A DNA stretch of 64,000 nt from Helichrysum umbraculigerum. Its lineage: Eukaryota; Streptophyta; Magnoliopsida; Asterales; Asteraceae. A program made the position numbers and the translations under genes. Where the stretch lies: assembly GCA_949592205.1 (NCBI GenBank), contig CATIUR010000001.1, positions 12,353,501 through 12,417,500 on the forward strand, written 5' to 3'. The notes below the pieces were generated by a model. That model saw nothing but the letters and a program-made list of their open reading frames with translations, ran no database searches and had not been told where the DNA came from. Shown in pieces: positions 1-8,212 of the stretch (its first letter is position 1; every line of letters begins with the position of its first letter).

Positions 1-585
1 TAGCAAGCACTAACCGGGTAAACGGACGTACTAATATTTGGGAAGACGAATGTGGATTAGGCATTCGTGGAGGCACCTCGCCCGAAATTCTCTATAGGGG
101 ACCCGGCCCTCGAGTTAAGCTCAACTATGTGCTCATGGCTGTATACACGATGATTATCTTTTAATTGCTGGATGCAATTCATTATTTAATTGCTGGATGC
201 AATTCATTATTAAATCTTGCGGTTCATACGATATTACTTGATTTCAAACCTGTGAGCTCACCAGCTTTATAGCTGACCTTTTAGCATATATCGCAGGTAC
301 CCAGCAGTAGGATGTTTCTGCTTCAGGATTTAGCTCGAGTCAGCATACAGACGATTGAGATTTTCTTGCATTAGTATATTTTGTACAAGTACTTATGTAC
401 TGAAATCTCATTTTATTTAAACTCGAGCTATGTAAAGCTTTTAAATGTTGTAAACATTTCAATTATTAATATATTTTGTTAAAACGACGCATATAGAGTC
501 GTTTGCTATTTATCTTTGTGCTTTGTTATTGATTAGTAACACCCAAATCAAGCTTCCGCAAATCATCAAATTTGGGGGTGTTACA
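1..585 (+). repeat. Element A 5' LTR, 3'-terminal 585 bp
   Basis: It ends in GGGGGTGTTACA directly before the primer-binding site and matches 8150-8212 joined to 16270-16791 base for base as far as I can see. It contains a tandem duplication of about 24 bp (161-209, core AATTGCTGGATGCAATT) of which element C has only one copy. An acceptor/donor-like site CAG|GTACC lies at 294-301. Confidence 0.92.
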
Positions 586-588
586 GAT

Positions 589-600
589 TGGTATCAGAGC
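589..600 (+). promoter_or_regulatory. Primer-binding site of element A (tRNA-Met)
   Basis: TGGTATCAGAGC, three bases after the LTR, complementary to the 3' end of plant initiator tRNA-Met. The leader from 601 to 913 holds no ORF that I can support. Confidence 0.93.
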
Positions 601-913
601 CTAAGGTTATAGTGAACTAGGTTGCATTTAGTGAGCCTAGACTATGACCATTAGGCGGTATTCCTTATTAGGTATAACTGGTTCAGTGATTACATCATAC
701 GAGTTTAATTTAACATAGCCTGATCAACTATGTACAATTAATCAAGGATGATGTAAGATCTGAAAATAGTTATGGCTGAACAGGGTACAATAGAAGACTC
801 TGACCTCGAGAGAACCGAGACTTAAACATGTTTATGCTAGACACTCAATAGGCTATATTATATAGGAACTATATGAATATAGGCCTCAATCTTACTAACG
901 CTTGTTCTCAGAA

Positions 914-1399
914 ATGGCAAACGCACCCTCAAATTCATCTCGTTCTCAATCCGGGTCGCAGAACCCGAGGGTAGCAAGGAGGAACAACAGGTTGCCTCGA
1001 GCTGGCCCGTACCCCACTCACTCTACCTTGCCGGCCTTAGCCGCTAGGGTGAATCAACACGAGCAACGACTTCGCATCATGGATGTCGTGTTGCAAGAAA
1101 CCAACGAAAACTGGCGACTTACATCACTTGAACGCATCGAACAAGTCACCGAGGATCACGAAACCACCGTTAATAATGTGGACATTCTTTTCAACAAAGT
1201 GGTGGAGATAAGCGTGGAAACCGCTCTTTTGAAACATAGACTTGATGAGTGTGAACAACGCTCACGGGAAACGGAAGAGTATGCCCGTGGACTAACACAA
1301 CGACTAGCACTAGCAGAAGATAACGCCCGACAAGCTAGCAGACTTGCCAACACTGTGGATCGTCTCATCGAAATGATGGAGCAGATTAACCTACGTTAA
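914..1399 (+). CDS. ORF0: coiled-coil accessory protein upstream of gag (element A)
   Basis: Predicted protein of 161 residues starting at the ATG at 914; the frame is open slightly further upstream from a TTG at 902, but 914 is the first ATG. Residues 1-40 are rich in Ser, Arg, Asn and Pro. From about residue 45 to the end the sequence is charged and heptad-like (for example LAARVNQHEQRLR and RLIEMMEQINLR), suggesting a long coiled coil. No enzymatic motif or zinc knuckle is visible. A homologue of exactly the same length lies upstream of gag in element C (57129-57614), where codon 12 is a stop. Element B lacks it. It is separated from gag by about 295 bp without an ORF. Function unknown: a Gag partner or RNA chaperone is only a guess. 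Expression would need a subgenomic or spliced RNA, reinitiation, or an internal ribosome entry. Confidence 0.7.
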   Translation: MANAPSNSSRSQSGSQNPRVARRNNRLPRAGPYPTHSTLPALAARVNQHEQRLRIMDVVLQETNENWRLTSLERIEQVTEDHETTVNNVDILFNKVVEISVETALLKHRLDECEQRSRETEEYARGLTQRLALAEDNARQASRLANTVDRLIEMMEQINLR

Positions 1400-1694
1400 G
1401 ACTAGTATAGTCTTTATCTTGTAATCTATCCTGCAATCTAGTAACTATTTAGGCAAAACTCTATAATTCGGTCGGATGTAACAATTCCCGACATCTTTTG
1501 TAATACATCCGTAGGATGTAACCTTTAAACTTGTGTCATCTATCAAATGTTCCTTGCTATTTCGATTCATATTAATTGCCATAATTCTTTCTCATATTGA
1601 TGTTATGTATTATCACCTTTATACATGTACATCTGAGATAAATACAACTTTCTTACAAAATCTCATGTATCTTCATTTCTTTTATTGAAGAATC

Positions 1695-4600
1695 ATGCCG
1701 CCAAAGTCAAGACCTTACACTGATGCCCAGATCACGTCACTCATAACCCAGGCTGTTACTGAAGCCTTGGCTCGGAATACCCCACCAAACTCCACAAGAA
1801 ACAGCGATGCCGCTGAAACCCCTACCGCTAAACCTTGTTCTTACAAGGACTTCCAAAGCTGCAAACCCTCGATTTTCAAGGGTTCTGAAGGAGCCATCGG
1901 ACTGATCAGATGGTTCGAGAAAATGGAAACTGTTTTCCGTGTCAGTAAATGCGCGGAGAACGACAAAGTAAACTTCGCCACCTGCTCTCTTGAAGATGAT
2001 GCCCACTCTTGGTGGAATTCTTATACCCAATCAGTGGGTGCTGACATTGCCTACCAACTCACTTGGGAGGAATTGAAGGCAAAACTCACTGCCAAATATT
2101 GCTCGGTCGCCAAACTCCAAAAGCTAGATGAGGAGTTCTGGAACTTAAAGGTTCAGGGTGGTGATATCGATGCTTATACCACCAGGTTTCAACAACTAGC
2201 TGCCCTCCGCCCAGCTATGGTGAGCACTGAACCTGATAAAATCAGGAAGTATACCCTTGGTCTCCCTGATCCTGTTCGGGGACACGTCATCTCTTCAAAA
2301 CCAACCACCATTGATGGTGCAATCTCATTGGCCCAAGACCTGATGTCTATGAGCCAAGATTCTGAACCACCTACTTCATCCTCTCACAACAACAAACGCA
2401 AGTGGTCTGACCACCACAACAACTCCAACCAGCAAAACAAGAAACGCGACACCATCAAAGCCTACAACACCACCACTGACATCGTACGAGGCTACACTGG
2501 GAACAAACCCTACTGTTCCAAGTGCAGTCGCCACCACGAGGGTTCCTGTGGCCCCTTTTGCAACAACTGCAAGAGGTATGGCCATCTCACCAAAGATTGC
2601 CGCTCTCCTACCAATAACAACCCCAACAACACCAGGCCACCCAAAGTCTGCTTTGAGTGTGGGAACCCCGGGCACTTTAGGGACACGTGCCCAAAGCTGA
2701 AGAATAACAACAACAACAACAACAACAACAACCGCAACAGCAACAACAACAACACCCGAAGCAGAGCCTTCATCATCAAATCCGGGGACGCCCGCCAAGA
2801 CCCGAATGTGGTCTCGGGTATGTTCCTCCTCAACAACTTACATGCTTCTGTTCTATTTGATACTGGTGCTGATAGAAGCTTTATCTCTGATGACTTTTGC
2901 CCACTACTTGACATCACTCATGTTGCCTTAGATGTTAAGTACACTGTAGAGCTAGCAAATGGGGAACTTATAGAAACCGATAGTGTGATACCTAATTGCA
3001 CTTTAAACCTAGCTGATGAAACCTTTTCAATCGATCTTGTACCCGTTGAAATCGGAAGTTTCGACGTCATCATTGGAATGGACTGGTTGTCCAAACACCG
3101 AGCTGAAATCGTTTGTCACGATAAGATCGTCCGTATCCCACTCGCTGTCGGTGGAACCTTGATCATACAGGGGGAGACCGGTGGGACGGGACTCAATATC
3201 ATCTCTTGCTTAAAAACCCGAAAATTTCTGAGAAAGGGTTACCCTGCCATACTCGCACACATCACAGAGAAGAAGTCGGAGGAGAAGCGACTTGAGGATG
3301 TGCCAATTGTTAGAGACTTTCCCGAAGTCTTTCCTGAAGAACTACCTGGTCTACCTCCGCCTAGACAGGTTGAGTTCTCAATTGACCTCGTGCCGGGTTC
3401 CGCACCGGTGGCCCGCGCACCGTACCGTTTAGCCCCATCCGAACTTCAGGAGTTGTCCTCTCAGTTACAGGAACTTCTGGATAGAGGATTCATTAGACCG
3501 AGTTCTTCACCTTGGGGAGCTCCGGTCCTATTTGTTAAAAAGAAGGATGGTTCATTTCGAATGTGCATCGACTATCGAGAGCTGAACAAATTGACCGTCA
3601 AGAACCGTTATCCACTTCCTCGCATTGATGATCTATTCGACCAACTTCAGGGTTCAAGTTTCTACTCAAAAATTGACCTGCGATCAGGTTATCATCAGTT
3701 ACGCGTTCGCGACACCGATATTCCGAAAACTGCTTTCAGAACTCATTACGGGCACTACGAATTCCAAGTGATGCCCTTTGGTCTAACCAACGCCCCGGCT
3801 GTATTCATGGATCTCATGAACCGGGTGTGCAAACCTTACCTCGATAAGTTTGTCATTGTCTTTATCGATGACATACTCATTTACTCGCGCAATGAGCAAG
3901 AACATGCGCAACACCTCAAAACCATCCTTGAACTACTCAGACACGAGGAGCTTTACGCCAAATTCTCTAAGTGTGAGTTCTGGATTCAAACCGTACAATT
4001 TCTTGGTCACGTGATCGACAGTCAGGGAATTCACGTGGACCCATCAAAAATCGAGGCTATCAAAGACTGGCAAGCACCCACCTCTGCAACTGAAGTACGA
4101 CAATTCTTGGGTCTTGCTGGGTACTATCGACGATTTATCGAAAATTTCTCCAAAATAGCTCAACCACTCACGGTACTGACTCAGAAGGACAAAAGGTTCG
4201 ATTGGACCGATAAGCAAGAGTCAGCGTTCCAACTTCTGAAACAAAAGCTTTGCAGTGCCCCAATTCTATCCTTACCCGAAGGCACCGATGACTTCGTGGT
4301 ATACTGCGATGCTTCTCATCAAGGTCTCGGTTGCGTGTTGATGCAACGAGATAAGGTCATTGCTTATGCCTCACGACAGCTGAAAATTCACGAAAAGAAC
4401 TACACCACTCATGATCTCGAACTTGGAGCTGTCGTTTTTGCTCTCAAAATCTGGAGACATTATCTCTACGGCACTAAGTGCACAATCTTTACCGACCATA
4501 AAAGTCTCCAACATATATTCGACCAGAAGGATCTCAATATGAGGCAACGTCGATGGGTCGAGTTGCTTACCGATTACGATTGCGAGATCAAGTACCATCC

Positions 4601-5681
4601 AGGGAAGGCTAATGTTGTAGCCGATGCCCTCAGTCGAAAGGAACGGCCGAAACCACTTCGAGTCCGAGCCCTCAGTATGACCATTCACAACGATCTTACC
4701 ATTCAGATTCATACCGCTCAGATCGAAGCCCTGAAACCTGAAAATATCAAAAATGAAGCCTTGCGGGGTATTGACAAACAATTTGAAATCAAATCTAACG
4801 GGATTAGGTATTTCTCAAACCGAATCTGGTTGCCTAATTTCGGGAACCTACGAGACTTGGTGATGGACGAAGCTCACAAGTCCAAATATTCTATCCATCC
4901 GGGATCCGATAAGATGTACCACGGCATCAAGGAATTTTATTGGTGGCCAAACATGAAAGCCGAAATCGCCACTTATGTCAGCAAGTGCCTTACTTGCTCG
5001 AAAGTCAAAACCGAACATCAGAAACCACCTGGTTTACTTCAACAACCCGAAATCCCTGAATGGAAATGGGATCAGATTGCCATGGACTTCATAACCAAAC
5101 TACCCAAGTCGTCGAATGGTTGCGATACCATTTGGGTGATCGTTGACCGCCTCACTAAATCTGCTCATTTCCTGGCAATCAAGGAAAGCGATAAAATGGA
5201 ACGCCTTACACAAATCTACATCAAGGAAATCGTTTCTCATCACGGTGTTCCAATCTCGATCATCTCTGATAGAGATGCCCGTTTCACTTCTCACTTTTGG
5301 CAATCACTTCAAAAAGCTTTGGGTACTCGCCTTGACATGAGTACCGCATACCATCCTCAAACCGACGGCCAAAGTGAACGAACCATCCAAACCTTGGAAG
5401 ATATGCTACGCGCCTGCGTAGTTGATTTCGGTACAAACTGGGAAAAACATCTACCGTTGTGCGAATTCTCGTACAATAACAGTTATCACGCCAGCATTAA
5501 GGCTGCACCTTTTGAGGCACTGTACGGTCGTAAGTGCCGATCACCGATCTGTTGGACTGAGGTGGGAGATAGTCAACTCACTGGTCCTGAACTCATTCAC
5601 GCCACCACCGAGAAAATTGTAGAAATACAAAATCGACTCAAAGCCGCACGTGATCGTCAGAAAAGTTATGCCAAAACGTGA
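1695..5681 (+). CDS. Gag-Pol polyprotein of element A, terminated early by a frameshift
   Basis: 1328 residues from the ATG at 1695, which follows an A/T-rich leader and is matched by the equivalent start in element C. Domains: Ty3 Gag capsid (about residues 50-230); zinc knuckles including CNNCKRYGHLTKDC (about 288) and CFECGNPGHFRDTC (about 319), with a Cys/His-rich CSKCSRHHEGSC just before; an Asn-rich linker; aspartic protease LFDTGADRS (about 388); reverse transcriptase with FIDD catalytic motif (about 723); RNase H VYCDAS (about 868); integrase zinc region HPGSDK to CLTCSK (about 1068-1110) and D,D,E core (DFITKLP, DRDARFTSHFW, QSERTIQTLED, about 1131-1225). The frame ends at TGA (5679-5681). 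Compared with element C, two extra bases near 5670-5676 shift the frame, separating the integrase C-terminus and chromodomain, which stay open in another frame from 5678. Confidence 0.93.
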   Translation: MPPKSRPYTDAQITSLITQAVTEALARNTPPNSTRNSDAAETPTAKPCSYKDFQSCKPSIFKGSEGAIGLIRWFEKMETVFRVSKCAENDKVNFATCSLEDDAHSWWNSYTQSVGADIAYQLTWEELKAKLTAKYCSVAKLQKLDEEFWNLKVQGGDIDAYTTRFQQLAALRPAMVSTEPDKIRKYTLGLPDPVRGHVISSKPTTIDGAISLAQDLMSMSQDSEPPTSSSHNNKRKWSDHHNNSNQQNKKRDTIKAYNTTTDIVRGYTGNKPYCSKCSRHHEGSCGPFCNNCKRYGHLTKDCRSPTNNNPNNTRPPKVCFECGNPGHFRDTCPKLKNNNNNNNNNNRNSNNNNTRSRAFIIKSGDARQDPNVVSGMFLLNNLHASVLFDTGADRSFISDDFCPLLDITHVALDVKYTVELANGELIETDSVIPNCTLNLADETFSIDLVPVEIGSFDVIIGMDWLSKHRAEIVCHDKIVRIPLAVGGTLIIQGETGGTGLNIISCLKTRKFLRKGYPAILAHITEKKSEEKRLEDVPIVRDFPEVFPEELPGLPPPRQVEFSIDLVPGSAPVARAPYRLAPSELQELSSQLQELLDRGFIRPSSSPWGAPVLFVKKKDGSFRMCIDYRELNKLTVKNRYPLPRIDDLFDQLQGSSFYSKIDLRSGYHQLRVRDTDIPKTAFRTHYGHYEFQVMPFGLTNAPAVFMDLMNRVCKPYLDKFVIVFIDDILIYSRNEQEHAQHLKTILELLRHEELYAKFSKCEFWIQTVQFLGHVIDSQGIHVDPSKIEAIKDWQAPTSATEVRQFLGLAGYYRRFIENFSKIAQPLTVLTQKDKRFDWTDKQESAFQLLKQKLCSAPILSLPEGTDDFVVYCDASHQGLGCVLMQRDKVIAYASRQLKIHEKNYTTHDLELGAVVFALKIWRHYLYGTKCTIFTDHKSLQHIFDQKDLNMRQRRWVELLTDYDCEIKYHPGKANVVADALSRKERPKPLRVRALSMTIHNDLTIQIHTAQIEALKPENIKNEALRGIDKQFEIKSNGIRYFSNRIWLPNFGNLRDLVMDEAHKSKYSIHPGSDKMYHGIKEFYWWPNMKAEIATYVSKCLTCSKVKTEHQKPPGLLQQPEIPEWKWDQIAMDFITKLPKSSNGCDTIWVIVDRLTKSAHFLAIKESDKMERLTQIYIKEIVSHHGVPISIISDRDARFTSHFWQSLQKALGTRLDMSTAYHPQTDGQSERTIQTLEDMLRACVVDFGTNWEKHLPLCEFSYNNSYHASIKAAPFEALYGRKCRSPICWTEVGDSQLTGPELIHATTEKIVEIQNRLKAARDRQKSYAKT

Positions 5682-6151
5682 GACGCAAACCACTCGAGTT
5701 CCAAGTTGGGGATCGAGTACTCTTAAAAGTATCGCCTTGGAAAGGCATCATCCGTTTTGGCAAACGCGGGAAGTTGAACCCCAGGTACATCGGGCCTTTT
5801 GAGATCCTCGAAAGGATTGGCCCCGTAGCTTATCGTTTGCAGCTGCCATCCGAACTCAGCAGCGTGCACCCTACTTTTCATATTTCAAATCTGAAGAAGT
5901 GTCTGTCTGATGAGACACTTATTATTCCACTAGATGAAATTCGTGTTGACGATAAACTTCACTTCGTTGAGGAACCCGCTGAAATTATGGACCGTGAGGT
6001 CAAACAACTGAAACAAAGTCGTATTCCCATCGTCAAGGTCAGATGGAATTCGCGGCGTGGTCCGGAATTCACCTGGGAACGGGAAGACCAAATGCGACTC
6101 AAATATCCTCAACTATTCACTGATTCTACATCAAACACGACTTCGAGCTAA
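5678..6151 (+). pseudogene. Displaced integrase C-terminal region and chromodomain of element A
   Basis: 157-codon open segment continuing Gag-Pol in another frame after the indel near 5672. It holds the GPY/F-type integrase C-terminal module (GKLNPRYIGPFEILERIGP, about 5768-5825) and a chromodomain of the plant chromovirus kind (FVEEPAEIMDREVKQL to FTWEREDQM, about 5960-6095). In element C the same region is fused in frame to the integrase. In chromoviruses this module steers integration towards heterochromatin, so the lesion should cost this copy both integrase function and targeting unless it is bypassed. The stop codon (6149-6151) overlaps the hairpin beside the polypurine tract. Confidence 0.85.
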
Positions 6152-6185
6152 ATTTCGGGACGAAATTCTTCTAACGGGGGGAGAA
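6151..6185 (+). promoter_or_regulatory. Hairpin AATTTCG-GGA-CGAAATT and polypurine tract of element A
   Basis: A 17-bp inverted repeat (6151-6167) ends seven bases before the polypurine tract CGGGGGGAGAA, which abuts the 3' LTR at 6186. The same 17 bases occur unchanged beside the polypurine tracts of elements B (13531-13547) and C (52387-52403, reverse strand), although B and C differ widely elsewhere. Confidence 0.8.
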
Positions 6186-7092
6186 TGTAACACCCGCCAA
6201 ATTAGGACTAGTAATTAGTGCCTAATCATACGTTAATACATGTAATTAGTTCTGTGTTAGGCTAATTAATGTATCGATTTATATATATTGTTGAATATAT
6301 AGGAAAATGCGATTTGGTTAAATCGTACGCAAATTAAATCGAATGTATTTCGATTCTATTTAATATGGACGTTGGTGACTAATTTCATTTAAATAACGCT
6401 GTTATGTCAAAAATATTATTATGATAATATTTCGTATTTATTCGTATCGTACAATAAGAAATTTCACAATTTAAAAATATTAAAACGCGCAAACTAAATA
6501 AACAAATTTACATTTTTGAACTCAAATATAAATTAGATTGTAAAAGATTTAAATAAAATATCGCGTAATAAATTGTATCTTAAAATTTATAATTAATATG
6601 AGAAATAATTATTTAACGTTTAAACGACGGAACAAACGAACAACGCACGGAGAGCGGAGGCTGAAAGTTGGAGGATAACCTCCAACTCTTTCCTCTCTTT
6701 TTCTCATTCTCCACCCACTCTCTCTCTCTCTTAATCTCTTTTCTCTCTTTCTCTCTAATCACCACCATCCACCACCATTCTCACTAATTCACAAAATACT
6801 ACCACTAAACGCACTTGGATTTCATCAACCCTTTGGAATAAAAGACTCACCGCATCACGATCTATCACGCTATCTTTTCGGATTTCTCATCCGACACTTT
6901 GTAAGTTTCCGACAAATCCCGAAATCTCTCGTTTTTAAGTGTTTTTCACTTCCTAGTAGTTTATAACAACTTATAATGTCCCTAAAAGGGTTGGGTAAAA
7001 ATATTGGACCGATCGGAAACCCGAAAACACGATTTTTGCTCGAAATCCGTAGAACAGTTGGAAGTGTTGCTAGTGTGCCAAAAACAGTACTA

Positions 7093-7375
7093 GCGACACT
7101 AGTTAAGTGTCGCTATCCTTAAGTGTCGCCCCTATAGCGACACTACTTAAGTGTCGCTGAAATACTAAACAAGATTTATCCTAGCGACACTCCCTTAGTG
7201 ACGCCAAAATTATAAGTGTCGCCCATAGCGACACTAATCAAGTGTCGCCCCTAAATTGAAAATCAGAAATCTAGCGACACTCACCAAGTGTCGCCTAACC
7301 AGTGCCGTCTGTAGCGACACTCACATAGTGTCGCCAAACTAGTGTCGCCTATAGCGACACTAGCAAAGTGTCGCC
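7093..7375 (+). repeat. GCGACACT / AGTGTCGC inverted-repeat array in the element A LTR
   Basis: Within 283 bp I count seven GCGACACT and nine AGTGTCGC, often paired head to head around 2-10 bp spacers, giving many short potential hairpins. Spacers vary, so this is not a simple tandem repeat. It lies between the donor-like GTAAGT (6901) and CAG|GTGAGT (7934). The 5' LTR copy is outside the window. Confidence 0.9.
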
Positions 7376-7522
7376 AAAAACAGAACCCAGAAAACACAGA
7401 TTTTACTAAGTATCGAGACCTAAAATTTTATCACTCGATTTTACCTAAATTCAGATCCAAATGCGTTTTTCGTCAAAGCAATATAGTAGAAATAAAAATT
7501 TTCCAAGCTGACCTGGCAGCTC

Positions 7523-7614
7523 GACCCCAACCAGGGGCTCTGCCCCTTGGACCCCGCCAGGGGCTGCCGCCCCTTGGACCCCGCTACCAGGGGCGCTGCC
7601 CCCGGACCCCCGTA
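7523..7614 (+). repeat. GC-rich imperfect repeat in the element A LTR
   Basis: About three imperfect units built on CAGGGGCTGCCGCCCC followed by TTGGACCCCG. Each unit is itself an inverted repeat. It is strikingly GC-rich in an AT-rich LTR and is absent from the related LTR of element C. Confidence 0.8.
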
Positions 7615-8212
7615 CTTAGATTCCGTAACGGCTTCTAAAACACAATCAAAACACATTTTTCAAGTAAAACGCCACGAAATCAAAATAATAATAGTTGAGA
7701 TTATTATTACAAATCCGTCACCAACGGGCCGTACACTTTTCAAATACTTAAACTTATCAACCAAATAGTGGAAATTTGGACATTATAGTTGGACGAACAA
7801 CTACAAGGTAGTTTTATTAGATACCTTCGCATATTATAACCATCGCGTGTCGTGGACACCCTCAGGTTACAAGTCTTTGGACTTCATTACTCGGCTAATC
7901 AATCAAAGTTTATTAAGTTAAACTCGCTACACTCAGGTGAGTCTCATAGCCCCTCTTTTACTGTTTTACTCAAGGGTGTGATATACTGCTCAACTTTTAA
8001 CATGTGAACGCAAGTACCAACTTTTCATATACTACATGAGTTTTTCGAAACTAATCATTTTAAAGTCCTCCGTCAGCATAGTTGTTAATACGTTGTAGCG
8101 TGAATATTAGTATATGGTACCATATAGGATTGACCCACCTCGTCCGGGTTAGCAAGCACTAACCGGGTAAACGGACGTACTAATATTTGGGAAGACGAAT
8201 GTGGATTAGGCA

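Larger units (their letters stand above)
6186..8212 (+). repeat. Element A 3' LTR, 5' portion
   Basis: Starts TGTAACACCCGCC after the polypurine tract. In order it holds an AT-rich U3, a CT-rich stretch (about 6690-6770), a donor-like GTAAGT at 6901, the palindrome array (7093-7375), GC-rich repeats (7523-7614), the conserved block CCAACGGGCCGTACAC (7721-7736) and CAG|GTGAGT (7934-7942). It is broken at 8212 by element B. Full LTR length without B is 2549 bp. Open frames inside it are repeat artefacts. Confidence 0.92.

Noticed and set aside
589..600. tRNA gene at the TGGTATCAGAGC sites
   Set aside because: Only the 12-base primer-binding complement is present; no tRNA body.
2376..2917. Reverse-strand frames with Val/Leu runs opposite the A gag-protease linker
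   Set aside because: Shadow of the AAC-repeat (poly-Asn) coding stretch of Gag.
7093..7375. Short regularly spaced repeats that could suggest a CRISPR array
   Set aside because: Units are 8-bp inverted repeats with tiny variable spacers inside a plant LTR; no leader or cas genes.
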